This document shows positions 1-11,139 of a stretch of DNA of 13,895 nt, one piece after another. The position numbers and the translations under genes are program-made. Numbering within the stretch: position 1 is the stretch's first letter; each line of letters opens with the position of its first letter. Source of the DNA: Baffinella frigidus. Taxonomy: Eukaryota > Cryptophyceae > Cryptomonadales > Baffinellaceae. The DNA is taken from contig MU647145.1 in NCBI GenBank assembly GCA_026770585.1, positions 69,870-83,764 of the forward strand, written 5' to 3'. The notes under the pieces are model-generated. The model saw only the letters and a list, made by a program, of their open reading frames with translations. It was not told the DNA's origin and ran no database searches.

Positions 1-173
1 AGGGTATAGGGTATAGGGTATAGGGTACAGGGTGTAGGGTATGGGGTTTAGGGTATAGGGTTTAGGGTATAGGGTGTAGGGTATATAGGGTATAGGGTAT
101 AGGGTACAGGGTACATGGTAAAGGGTATAGGGTATAGGGTATAGGGTATAATAGGGTGTAGGGTGTAGGGTAT
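1..173 (+). repeat. Degenerate telomere-type heptamer array
   Basis: About 24 consecutive 7-bp units, mostly AGGGTAT, with variants AGGGTAC, AGGGTGT, AGGGTTT, GGGGTTT and ATGGTAA, and two small insertions (85-86 and 150-152). AGGGTAT is a one-base relative of the plant/algal telomere unit TTTAGGG. The G-rich strand runs 5' to 3' into the window, the opposite of what a chromosome end at position 1 would show, so this is better read as interstitial or subtelomeric satellite. The array continues past the left edge and may lie in an intron or the 3' flank of the minus-strand gene at 201-443. Confidence 0.9.
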
Positions 174-200
174 CGCGAGGTTCGGAGGGTGGGTTCACAC

Positions 201-443
201 CTGAATCGCCCCGCTGGAGGCGGCAGCCCGGCCTGGCACCAGATGGCTGAAGTACACCCTGTTCTGTGCATCCACCGAGAGCTGCGCGCCCAATCCTGCT
301 GCAGGAGGAGCCCTTCCCCCGCGAGAACTTCCCCCGCGCAGCCGGAGGATCGCCCCGGGGACGCGGAACGCAGGAGGCAGGACGGAGGGCGTCACACAGG
401 CTAGGCAGGCGAGCAGCACGGCGAAAAACGTCAGCGATGCCAT
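201..443 (-). CDS. First exon of a secreted or plastid/ER-targeted protein (partial)
   Basis: The minus-strand frame starts at the ATG at 443 (purine at -3 and G at +4) and gives 81 codons. The N-terminus is a classic signal peptide: MASLT, then the hydrophobic core FFAVLLACLAC, then a polar V-T-P-S region. It is followed by an Ala/Pro/Arg-rich stretch containing LRLRGG at about residues 33-38. Residues 56-67 (LSVDAQNRVYFS) resemble the middle strands of a WW domain, but the flanking tryptophans are not in this exon. The frame ends GCG ATT CAG followed by GTGTGA; read through it stops at once, so CAG|GTGTGA is probably a splice donor and the rest of the protein would lie left of the window beyond the heptamer array. 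A complete 82-residue secreted peptide is the alternative. LRLRGG is the ubiquitin C-terminus, but nothing else here resembles ubiquitin; from memory, similar motifs follow signal peptides in cryptophyte and haptophyte proteins. The signal peptide is clear; the function is unknown. Confidence 0.6.
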
Positions 444-1062
444 CGCCACCCGTCTCGGAATTCCACACGAACGGCAAGACGGCCGAATCTGCAGGAGGGT
501 TCGTTCATCGTCTTCAGCGATCGGGACCCCTTTTGCATTTTTTCATGACATATGGTCTGGACGACAGGCAGGGTCTCTGCGATAGAGAGAAGCGTGTGAT
601 GCGGTGGGTCAGCGACCCCCCCTCGAGCCCACCCGTTGGTGGGCTGAAGGATTGGTTGTTAAAGCTCCTTGATACTTGGCCCAGAGGATCCGGAACCATC
701 CTTCACTCGCAGCTCCAAGATCCTGCGAGTGATGAGTGAAGTGCGTCAAGTGCGGCATACCTGTTGGCACTCTTGGTGTGTCAGGCGGGTCCTGTTGCGA
801 ACCCAACGCCTGCTCGCCCCGACTTTTAATTTTTACAATGAATTTGTTCCCGTTGAAAAAAAAACGCCCAATACAGAACTCAAATCGGATCGAACTACAG
901 GGGCCGCGATCAGGAGGCGGAGTCGGAAAGGTGAATAGTGTGTTCGTCCTCGACAGAACAACCTTCTGTCAAAACACCGTCCTCGCGTGCCACCCTCGAG
1001 GGGTGAGCGCCGTTTCGGACCCTGAAAGAACCTCCAGGTCAGATTGCAGTCACTGATCTCGC
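444..1062. promoter_or_regulatory. Divergent intergenic region with two hairpins
   Basis: This 619-bp gap separates the minus-strand start at 443 from the plus-strand ATG at 1063, so it would hold both promoters if both models are right. Two clean inverted repeats lie in it: 704-731 (CACTCGCAG, 10-nt spacer, CTGCGAGTG) and 952-970 (GACAGAA, 5-nt loop, TTCTGTC). An A/T-rich patch lies at about 823-868. No convincing TATA box or other named element was seen. The reading frames that cross this stretch start at non-ATG codons and have no family resemblance. Confidence 0.35.
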
Positions 1063-1545
1063 ATGAATACGCTGGCGTGGTCGCTTCGCGGGCTGGAGCG
1101 CCGTGGCAGCAGCCGCGGCTATGAACACCTGCTCCATGCGGACAGGCTCGCTGAGAACCGCCTTCTCTACGCTCGAGGCGGCATTCTGGTGCACCCCTCG
1201 CCTCGTTGCTGAAAGCATCGCCGGAGCAAAAGACCGCCCTTCAGAAGTTCCTGACAATATCTTTGCGCTTGGAGCAGATCACGGAGCGGTTCATCCAAGT
1301 GATCAGCCGCGCGAATGTACTGGACGGGGGCAGCAAGACGGTAAACCCCTCTGCCAGTGATTGTGTCTCATCCAACCAGAATCCACCAATTTTGTTTCTG
1401 GTGTTCGATGAGAGCACTGCGGCGCGGTCTGTCATTGGAGGCGGCGCGTGGTGACGCTGGGGTGCGGCCCTTCGCGCAGGTGCAGTTCTGGGACGTGTCA
1501 TCTTCGGACGTGATCTGCATCTCGCGCCTCACTGGATGCTGCTGG
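1063..1545 (+). CDS. Candidate multi-exon gene, apparent frameshift, unknown function
   Basis: An ATG at 1063 opens a frame beginning MNTLAWSLRGLERRGSSRG, rich in Arg and Ser and almost free of acidic residues, like a mitochondrial presequence. It continues through GYEHLLHADRLAENRLLYAR to about 1195. That frame stops at 1222, but the frame one base over carries straight on with a helical, protein-like stretch (LLKASPEQKTALQKFL ... ERFIQVISRANVLDGGSKT) to 1340. One extra C in the C-run at 1193-1196 would join the two. Position 1341 begins GTAAAC, a plausible donor; a 139-nt intron ends CGCGCAG at 1479, and 1480-1545 reads VQFWDVSSSDVICISRLTG in phase 0, followed by GTAATC. The last exon resembles the W-D strand of a WD40 repeat, which is weak evidence. 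Later exons were not resolved; the terminal exon at 3139-3312 could belong to the same gene. This is a candidate real gene with either a true frameshift or a base error. Confidence 0.4.
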
Positions 1546-1583
1546 GTAATCGTGCACCCCCAGAACAGAACACCCTTTTCTCC

Positions 1584-1718
1584 CAAGATCAGAATACTCC
1601 TGTTAGCTCCAAGATCTGAATATTCTTGTTAAAGCAGCTGCCGGAGTTATCCAGTTATCAGGGAAACCATGCGCCTCAAGATCAGAAACCCCTTGTTATT
1701 TCAGCTGCCGGAGTTATC
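1584..1718. repeat. Short tandem duplication
   Basis: Three related copies beginning CAAGATC[A/T]GAA and ending TTGTTA or TGTTA start at 1584, 1610 and 1677. Two copies of CAGCTGCCGGAGTTATC lie at 1635-1651 and 1702-1718, 67 bp apart. The second copy runs directly into the palindrome at 1714-1742. Confidence 0.8.
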
Positions 1719-1742
1719 AGTTGATCAACTAAACGCTGATAA
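1714..1742. repeat. Inverted repeat with internal palindrome
   Basis: TTATCAG (1714-1720) and CTGATAA (1736-1742) are inverted copies. AGTTGATCAACT inside the arms is itself a palindrome. The structure is small and could be the remnant of an element end. Confidence 0.6.
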
Positions 1743-2750
1743 TCAGGATTGTGAGATTAGCAGCTCTGTCTTTGCAACCTAGGAATTCAGCAATTTGCTG
1801 GAGGTGGGGCGCGTCTTGCGAGAGGAGTCGCAGTGCCCTGGGAGTTGCCTCGTGTGCAGGCTCGAAGGGTGGGCCTCGACAGTGGATATGTGTCCTCACA
1901 TTTCCCTTTTTTGACGGCAGGCGGAGGGGGTGCAGTGCGCGCCATCCTGCGCCTCTCGGTGTCTTCCCTGCATCTTCGGGTGTGACCCCTTTGACCCCCC
2001 CAAGCATTCTTTCCGGTGCAGAGAGCGCCTGTCAGGATTCGGCGCTTTCGCCATTTTCATTATTTTCGCGAACAATTTCTTAGCACAGCTTGCCAGGCAT
2101 GCTGACCACGGCGAGGCGCAACCGACAGGCCCGTGCGGCGAGCGCTGCTGATTTCGTCAGGCGGCAAGTCCCTGCGCGTCGCGCCCCTTCGCCGAGACTT
2201 TGAGACTGTCCGAAACCTGATCGGAGCAAGGGTCGTGGCCGAGAAAGCCCGGGTCTCTTGTCCTCCCTCCACCCACTCTGCGCGTGAGCCCCTTTGAAAT
2301 TGCTGGCGTTGTCTGGGGAATCGTTGCTCGCCAATTTGGCCGTTTACACCGCGCGGTGCGCAATGTAGGATCGCAGGAGTGTAGGCGTCGTATTATGTGC
2401 AAGGACTATCAGTCCTTGATGACATGCCCCCAGCAACCCGAAACAGCTTACTTCAGGTCTGGGAGCTTCGGATGATCATTCCGTAGGACCCTGCTGTAGC
2501 ACGGACCTAGGGCCCTTGGCTTTTGCTGGGGGGATGAATAGATAGCTGGTACCCTTTAAAGTGCACCTCCTGGGGGAAATCCTGTCCTTGGAATCCCCGA
2601 TTTGCTGCTGCGGTGAAAGTTTGTTGGTGGTGCCTCATGTGGCGTGACGGTCCCAGGCCCTGACTCACCTCTATCTGCTCTGCGCACCGAGCAGGTCACC
2701 GCTCCCGCGAACCACGATCCCCACCAACTCTCCGCGGACACCAAACCTAC
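1743..2750. other. Unresolved stretch with competing weak reading frames
   Basis: No gene can be called with confidence in this kilobase. Plus-strand candidates are 1783-1914 (after an acceptor-like CAACCTAG; contains LLEVGRVLREESQCPGSCLV and stops with TGA) and about 2284-2475 (contains FEIAGVVWGIVARQFGRLHR, with a possible donor GTAGGA after the codon for N in AVRN). The minus strand has a true-ATG 92-codon frame (1729-2007) ending in residues such as LSQDAPHLQQIAEFLG. Any of these could be an internal exon of a neighbouring gene; none has a family match and they conflict. A perfect hairpin CAAGGACT-ATC-AGTCCTTG lies at 2400-2418. Confidence 0.3.
2484..2520 (+). repeat. Isolated copy of the TAGGACCCT element core
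   Basis: GTAGGACCCT, followed by GTAG and then CCTAGGGCCCTTGG, closely matches the interior of the inverted-repeat element at 2904-3039 (CTAGGACCCT ... GTAGG ... CTAGGGCCCTATGG). The flanking terminal repeats of that element are not recognisable here, so this looks like a decayed or partial relative. Confidence 0.5.
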
Positions 2751-2903
2751 CTCTGGAATGTCATCACTCTCCGACGTGAGGATCGCGGTAAAGCTGGCGG
2801 CATCAGAGCCGTGGCATGAACCCACCGGCAGCCCAAAGTCGCGAACATCTGCCCCGCACAGCACTAGTTGGACTGCGAGGGCGTGCGAATAACACCCCGC
2901 CAC
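2751..2903 (-). CDS. Candidate exon, unknown protein, adjoining an inverted-repeat element
   Basis: The minus-strand frame gives 51 codons, phase 0 at both ends. It begins directly after CCCCTGTAG, the end of the element at 2904-3039 read as a splice acceptor, and ends CCA GAG|GTAGGT, a good donor. Residues include YSHALAVQLVLCGADVRDF and SDAASFTAILTSESDDIPE, with a mixed hydrophobic and acidic composition typical of folded protein. A further small exon is possible at about 2567-2607, after a pyrimidine-rich acceptor (CTTTCACCGCAG). An upstream exon is possible at 3032-3064, after TTTTTCATAG and ending at the GTACCT of the element. No family was recognised, no start codon is visible, and plus-strand readings of the same DNA are also open, so this is tentative. 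Confidence 0.3.
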
Positions 2904-3039
2904 CTACAGGGGTACCTCGCTCAATAGAAACCGCCCCCCCCTAGGACCCTACAGTAGGCAGACGCCTAGCTAGGGCCCTATGGTGGCCCTAGCTATGGGG
3001 GGCGCGCTTTCTTAATTTATGAGCGAGGTACCCCTGTAG
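2904..3039. mobile_element. Miniature inverted-repeat element, 136 bp
   Basis: Perfect 20-bp terminal inverted repeats: CTACAGGGGTACCTCGCTCA at 2904-2923 and its complement at 3020-3039. The interior is also palindromic (GCTAGGGCC 2969-2977 against GGCCCTAGC 2985-2993) and has no coding capacity, so the element is non-autonomous. A TA dinucleotide one base inside each end, flanking CAGGGGTACC, could be a target duplication. The first 16 bp of the terminal repeat recur at 10946-10961, and the interior motif recurs elsewhere in the window. Read on either strand, the ends look like GGG|GTACCT and CCCCTGTAG|, that is, splice donor and acceptor. Confidence 0.8.
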
Positions 3040-3138
3040 TGTGCCTTCCGCCGGCAGGGTGAACCTATGAAAAATGAAGCTGCGAAATTGCGGCGTGGTG
3101 TTGGAAGGTGGAAAGGCTGGCGGCAGGCGTGGTTGTAG

Positions 3139-3312
3139 AGATTCATTTGTATCTACTCCCGACCCCGCGTGGAAGGCGCCTGCCCTACCGGAGGGGGATA
3201 CATGGTGCCCATGTTGGTTACGATCCGTGGACGCACGTTCTACTACATCATGTGCCGCGAGGAACCCTTGCCCATTTCCTATCGCGAGGCCCTCGCGCGG
3301 CAGGGAGCGTAG
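3139..3312 (+). CDS. Terminal exon of a plus-strand gene, unknown protein
   Basis: After an acceptor-like GTGGTTGTAG (in-frame TAG at 3136-3138), the frame runs 57 codons to a TAG at 3310-3312. The peptide begins RFICIYSRPRVEGACP, continues GGGYMVPMLVTIRGRTFYYI and ends EEPLPISYREALARQGA. By hand count roughly three quarters of its third positions are G or C, close to the RPN11 exons and better than the overlapping minus-strand frames. A hydrophobic beta-like stretch is followed by a charged tail, as in a real C-terminus. It ends 68 nt from the RPN11 stop codon on the other strand, so the two genes would be convergent. Upstream exons are not resolved and may include those at 1063-1545. No family was recognised. 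Confidence 0.45.
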   Translation, partial: RFICIYSRPRVEGACPTGGGYMVPMLVTIRGRTFYYIMCREEPLPISYREALARQGA

Positions 3313-3380
3313 AGTGGAGAGGGAGGGTTGGGGAGTAGAGAGGAGAGAGAGGGCTGGGGAGTAGAGGTTGGAGGGAGGGA
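3313..3380. repeat. Purine-rich convergent 3' intergenic tract
   Basis: The 68 nt between the plus-strand TAG and the RPN11 stop are almost entirely A and G on the plus strand, with imperfect copies of GGCTGGGGAGTAGAG and GGTTGGGGAGTAGAG. In RPN11 orientation the tract is pyrimidine-rich and forms the start of its 3' UTR. No AATAAA signal was seen. The two 3' UTRs must abut or overlap. Confidence 0.7.
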
Positions 3381-7938
<4,558 letters not shown>

Positions 7939-7962
7939 CCCAGCGGGATCTTGCAAGGTGTC

Positions 7963-7993
7963 GATCCGGATTTTCAGATCCGAAATCCGGATC
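7963..7993. promoter_or_regulatory. Perfect inverted repeat upstream of RPN11 start
   Basis: GATCCGGATTT (7963-7973), nine bases, then AAATCCGGATC (7983-7993). The near edge is 25 nt upstream of the RPN11 ATG, so it lies in the 5' UTR or core promoter. It could be a palindromic protein-binding site, a 5' UTR hairpin, or an element remnant; the sequence does not decide. Confidence 0.5.
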
Positions 7994-8013
7994 TATCCTT
8001 TCTGAATACGATG

Positions 8014-8085
8014 TTGGTGTATCTTGAGGGTAGATACAAGACTATTGTCTATCTAGACTTCTATTAAAGCCTCAAGATACACCAA
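8014..8085. mobile_element. Small inverted-repeat element 5' of RPN11
   Basis: TTGGTGTATCTTGAGG (8014-8029) is perfectly inverted at 8070-8085. A second, imperfect stem lies inside it (TAGATACAA at 8031 against TTGTCTATCTA at 8045-8055). The 72-bp palindrome is A/T-rich compared with its surroundings, consistent with a miniature element inserted in the RPN11 promoter region. Confidence 0.65.
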
Positions 8086-8205
8086 AATTGAATTGGAGAT
8101 CCCCGAAATCATATTTCTCAGAAATACTTGTCCGGATGAGATCCCGTTTTCAAATCCCCCCCCTCCCTCCCCGCCTGCCCCGCCGGGCGGCTGACTCCGG
8201 GCTGA

Positions 8206-8517
8206 GTGATTTCCGAAGCGGCGTGTGAGGAGGGCTTCCCATCGTCGGGGATCTCGGCCTGGAGAGCGGGATGGCTGGGTCCTCGACTGAGTCTCGCGTT
8301 CAGGGTCGTGCTTCTCAAAAGGACTGGGGATCGAAGAACACCTCACAAGCACGGCGAGAATGAACCCTTCCAAGTGGCTGGAAACCTGCGGCTGCCCGCC
8401 GCTGCTGAGACGCTCCTCGACGTGAGCCTGGATTGGGCGTTGCTGCGGATGCCTTCACCAGACAATCGAGAGCGCGCGAAGAAGAAGAAACCTTTCGTGC
8501 CGCCAGCAACGCCTTGA
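8206..8517 (+). CDS. Weak candidate terminal exon, unknown protein
   Basis: An open frame of 103 codons follows a TGA at 8203 and ends TGA at 8515-8517. It has no useful ATG near its beginning, so it could only be a downstream exon. The distal half is protein-like: ENEPFQVAGNLRLPAAAETL, LDVSLDWALLRM, then a lysine-rich tail ending KKKKPFVPPATP. Third positions are moderately G/C-rich. It would be divergent from RPN11. The opposite strand is open over the same bases (8315-8905, no ATG at its beginning), which lowers confidence. Confidence 0.25.
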   Translation: MISEAACEEGFPSSGISAWRAGWLGPRLSLAFRVVLLKRTGDRRTPHKHGENEPFQVAGNLRLPAAAETLLDVSLDWALLRMPSPDNRERAKKKKPFVPPATP

Positions 8518-9080
8518 CGTGCTGTCCCGTTGCAACGATAGGACCGCGTGCGAACTGATAGGATTTCGCGATGATGTGCAGGATGCTAGGGAGGTGTTTC
8601 ATCCCTTCCCGTGCACGATGTTCTGCTAGCATTGCACGATTCGGATTACATCCTGGCAGAGACGTGACGCTGAGCGCGTGAAAGTGCGAGGCTCGCACGA
8701 CTGCATGCTGCCTGATTGCTGGCGGGAATCTCGAGTGGGCCCTGACCTGCAACGCTGCCCTTGCCACAGGCATGCCAGGCCGTACGCTAGCGTGTTGAGA
8801 AGATGCACACCAGGTTCTTTCCCCCCCCTCCAAGCTAGCTGAGCTTCGAGTCACTAGGACCTGGAAGCCACAGGAAACTGTTGTGGCTCTGCAAATCTGA
8901 GCCAAGGATTGTTGAGGCCAGACTGAAGTGTCTTTGCGGCCAGCCCGAAAGGCTTTGCCTGGACCAGCTGTTGACCCGACCAGGAAATTAGGGTTTGCGG
9001 TTTACGGTTTACGGTTCACGGTTAACGGAAGCGACTGGGTTCCGCAGGTGACACTCTGGCACCCCGTCCCACAGCGTTGC
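8518..9080. other. No convincing gene; short telomere-like array inside
   Basis: No frame with an ATG start and coding-like composition was found in this stretch. A minus-strand open frame covers most of it but is rich in Ser, Arg and His without recognisable structure. The only distinct feature is the heptamer array at 8988-9028. Confidence 0.4.
8988..9028 (+). repeat. Short degenerate telomere-type array
   Basis: Six consecutive units on a 7-bp register: TTAGGG, TTTGCGG, TTTACGG, TTTACGG, TTCACGG, TTAACGG. Each is within one or two bases of TTTAGGG. It is interstitial and in the same orientation as the array at 1-173. Confidence 0.75.
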
Positions 9081-9524
9081 ATGGTGCACCTGGCAGCGGA
9101 AGCCTCGAGGTTGCTTGATTGCATCGATCAGAAGAAGCTTCCCTGTCGTGTGATGACGTTTACGACACGGGCACGAGCCCTGCGTTGTGAGGCCACATTC
9201 TGCGAAAATCGTATTTTCCCGGAAAGCCTGGCTCTGCCTCAGTGTTGTCGAATGACTCTTTTCGCACCAGAAGTTGACAAGTTTGTACCACACACCAGGG
9301 AAATCAACGTCCGGTGTCATCATTGTGAGACCAGGTTGACTCAGGCAGAGCTAGAAAGCGCCTATCCCTTTCGGGGGCTGATAGGAGAAAAGATAAAACG
9401 CTCATCTGCCCCCAAAAATGCCTACGACGTTAGACCGCGCGAGCCCAGGACAGTTATGTTTTTTCGGGGAGATAGGCGTGTATGTAAAGATGCGTTTTCA
9501 GTGCGGAGCGAGTCCTCGCAATGA
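9081..9524 (+). CDS. Weak ORF, 147 codons, unknown protein
   Basis: The frame opens with ATG GTG CAC CTG at 9081 and ends TGA at 9522-9524; it is also open upstream to about 8928 without an ATG. Residues include MVHLAAEASRLLDCIDQKKL and a cysteine-rich patch VRCHHCETRLTQAEL, with a single CxxC that is not enough for a zinc ribbon. By eye third positions are near even between G/C and A/T, unlike the RPN11 exons, and the frame overlaps a dispersed motif shared with RPN11 intron 6 (9271-9294). It is probably not a conserved gene. Confidence 0.22.
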   Translation: MVHLAAEASRLLDCIDQKKLPCRVMTFTTRARALRCEATFCENRIFPESLALPQCCRMTLFAPEVDKFVPHTREINVRCHHCETRLTQAELESAYPFRGLIGEKIKRSSAPKNAYDVRPREPRTVMFFRGDRRVCKDAFSVRSESSQ

Positions 9525-9726
9525 CACTCCCTTGTGTCTGGTAGCATTGTACACTCTCATGACACCAGGCTCTGAAAAGGTCTCTCCTGAGTCGCTGCAG
9601 GTCTGGATTGCGCGTACCTTAGCGCGTGATGGTAGCTGGGTGCCGCTCAAGCGCAAGGTTCTCGCTGGTAAATCCACTCGCTGTTGAAACCCACTCGGTG
9701 TGTAGGGCTCCACGTGCGTTTCGTCT

Positions 9727-10366
9727 CTTCCAGAATCAACGCGCTCAGTCTGGTGAGGTAACCACGAGCCACTCAAGCGAAATCTTGGCAGCCATCAGAA
9801 AACGTTGGAGCCATCTTTGTTACAGGCGTTAACGTTGAAAACAGGTTGGAAGAGGCCGCACTGTACGCTTCCAAATGTTTAACTAAACAGAGCAGAATTT
9901 GTACCAGGGGGGTAACTAAACTAGGTAGACTCAACTCTGGCTGTGCTCTGAACTGTGGGTTGCTGACTCACATTCTTAGAGTGGGTTCAGAGTGGTTGAC
10001 AAAACTCTTAGAGTGGGTTCAGAGTGGTATACTGAGCTGTCTGTGCACTCATCTGTCTGTCTTTGGACTCAAGTCTGTCCGTGCGCTGAACTGTGGGTAG
10101 CTGTCTCACATGCGACGGCCTACAGAGAGATCCGTGACTCACCCGAATACTGTGTGCAGGCCTTCCACTGAGCAGATCTCCACGGCGCAGTGCAGGGTTC
10201 CAAGTATGTGCCCTTTCAGAATCAAGGCGCTGAGTCTGTTCAGGTAGCTAGGAGGCACTCACGCGAACTTTTGGCAGCCATGTGAAACGTAGGAGCCATT
10301 TTGGTTCGGTGCAGGCAGGTTGAGGAGGTCGCACTGTCTGTGCACTCAACTGTCTCTCTGTTGACT
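9727..10366. repeat. Block of diverged tandem duplications
   Basis: A segment of about 130 bp at 9727-9864 recurs at 10213-10337 (shared landmarks CAGAATCAA, GGCAGCCAT, GGAGCCAT, CAGGTTG and CGCACTGT). Nested inside are a 22-bp direct repeat at 9975-9996 and 10007-10028 (CTTAGAGTGGGTTCAG), a pair at 9943-9973 and 10081-10111 (CTGAACTGTGGGT), and CTGTCTGTGCACTCA at about 10038 and 10334. No coding sequence was recognised; the longest plus-strand frame (9846-10100) is made of repeats. Confidence 0.75.
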
Positions 10367-10661
10367 AGAATCTGTCTGTGCTCTCACCTGTCTCTCTGTG
10401 TAAGTGATTTCTGGAAACGTATCACTTCGCACCTTTATTGAAAACGAAAACCTCTTTGGTCTCCACCGGGGGTTGCCGCAAAGAATAATCCTTCCAGGGG
10501 GAAGTAGGCGCACACGCCCTGCAGAGGTACCTGGGCTATGAGAACACGGGAGCTCCCACATCGGTCGGTGTCTTTTTTCTTCAATCAGTACCTGAGGGTT
10601 GACTAAACGCAAGATTTAGTCAGCCTCTGGTACTGATAAGAAAATGGGCGGCCCACGGTCT
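10367..10661. other. Non-coding stretch with strong hairpin
   Basis: No supported gene. The main feature is an inverted repeat at 10584-10637: arms ATCAGTACC-TGAGGGT-TGACTAAA and TTTAGTCA-GCCTCT-GGTACTGAT around a 7-nt loop (CGCAAGA), that is, two perfect blocks of 8 and 9 bp with a mismatched middle. The minus-strand frame over 10346-10612 has no family resemblance. AATAAAG on the minus strand near 10436 could be a polyadenylation signal, but no minus-strand gene ends there. Confidence 0.5.
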
Positions 10662-11021
10662 GTGTTCTTAACTTCTGGTGTCATAGCCCAGATACCCCTG
10701 AACCGTAGGGCCTTAGGACCTGCCTAGGACCTCGTGGGGGTCAATATTGACCTGTTCGCCACCCAAGGGATACATCTCGAGTCCCCCCCCCGTGTCTTTG
10801 TTGTGGAACCAGTGACTGTTTCGCCAACAGTAGCCCGCAGGGCCCCTAGGCCTGGGTTTCTCGTAGGAGCCCTACGCCCCCATACGGCCTACATGTACCG
10901 TAGTAAATATCGTGAGCTCAACTGCCCTGAATTTTGTCAGTTACCCTACAGGGGTACCTCGTGCACAAGAACCCGTAACTTGAGAATAAGGAACGGATTC
11001 CACCCCTGCGTGTTCTTAACT
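10662..11021. mobile_element. Possible insertion flanked by a 12-bp direct repeat
   Basis: GTGTTCTTAACT occurs at 10662-10673 and again at 11010-11021, bracketing 336 bp. The enclosed DNA holds core motifs shared with the inverted-repeat elements (CCGTAGGGCC, CCTAGGACCT, CGTAGGAGCCCTACG), the palindrome GGTCAATATTGACC (10739-10752), and the first 16 bp of the 2904 element's terminal repeat (10946-10961). There is no obvious terminal inverted repeat and no coding capacity, so the direct repeat may be a target duplication or chance. Confidence 0.4.
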
Positions 11022-11056
11022 ATGTAACAGAGAGTTGACTAAATATCGCGATTGCA

Positions 11057-11139
11057 CAGCGTGGAGGCCGTCGACCCAGTTTCCGAGACCAAAGTGCTTG
11101 ACATGCTCGAGCAAACAGGTGTGCCCCGCCCCGCCCCGC
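11057..11139 (+). pseudogene. Fragment of RPN11 exon 1 3' end with intron donor
   Basis: From 11057 the plus strand matches the end of RPN11 exon 1 (complement of about 7690-7626) for about 70 bp without gaps. I count seven substitutions. The translation is [21 protein letters not shown], against [21 protein letters not shown] in the real gene. The match continues past the splice donor into the intron (GTGTGCCCCGCC against GTGCGCCCCGCC), so it was copied at DNA level, not from mRNA. Changes at conserved residues (Phe to Ser, Met to Val) and the lack of any other exon nearby show it is not functional. It lies just after the 12-bp repeat at 11010-11021. Confidence 0.85.

Noticed and set aside
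1-173. True chromosome end
   Set aside because: The orientation of the G-rich strand is inward and the units are too degenerate for an active telomere.
330-347. Ubiquitin fusion, from LRLRGG
   Set aside because: No ubiquitin fold sequence precedes it; a signal peptide does.
266-739. 157-codon plus-strand frame
   Set aside because: It starts at GTG and is antisense to the signal-peptide exon at 201-443.
2751-3064. Subtilisin-like histidine motif, from GGRHTTGVAG across the putative splice
   Set aside because: The order of residues differs from HGTHVAG and no other protease motif is present.
7954-7956. RPN11 start 18 nt further upstream
   Set aside because: The codon there is TTG; the ATG at 7938 has good context and gives a length matching the family.
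8315-8905. 196-codon minus-strand frame
   Set aside because: The first codon is TTG, the composition is Ser/Arg/Ala/His without visible structure, and no splice-linked exons were found; length alone is expected in G/C-rich DNA.
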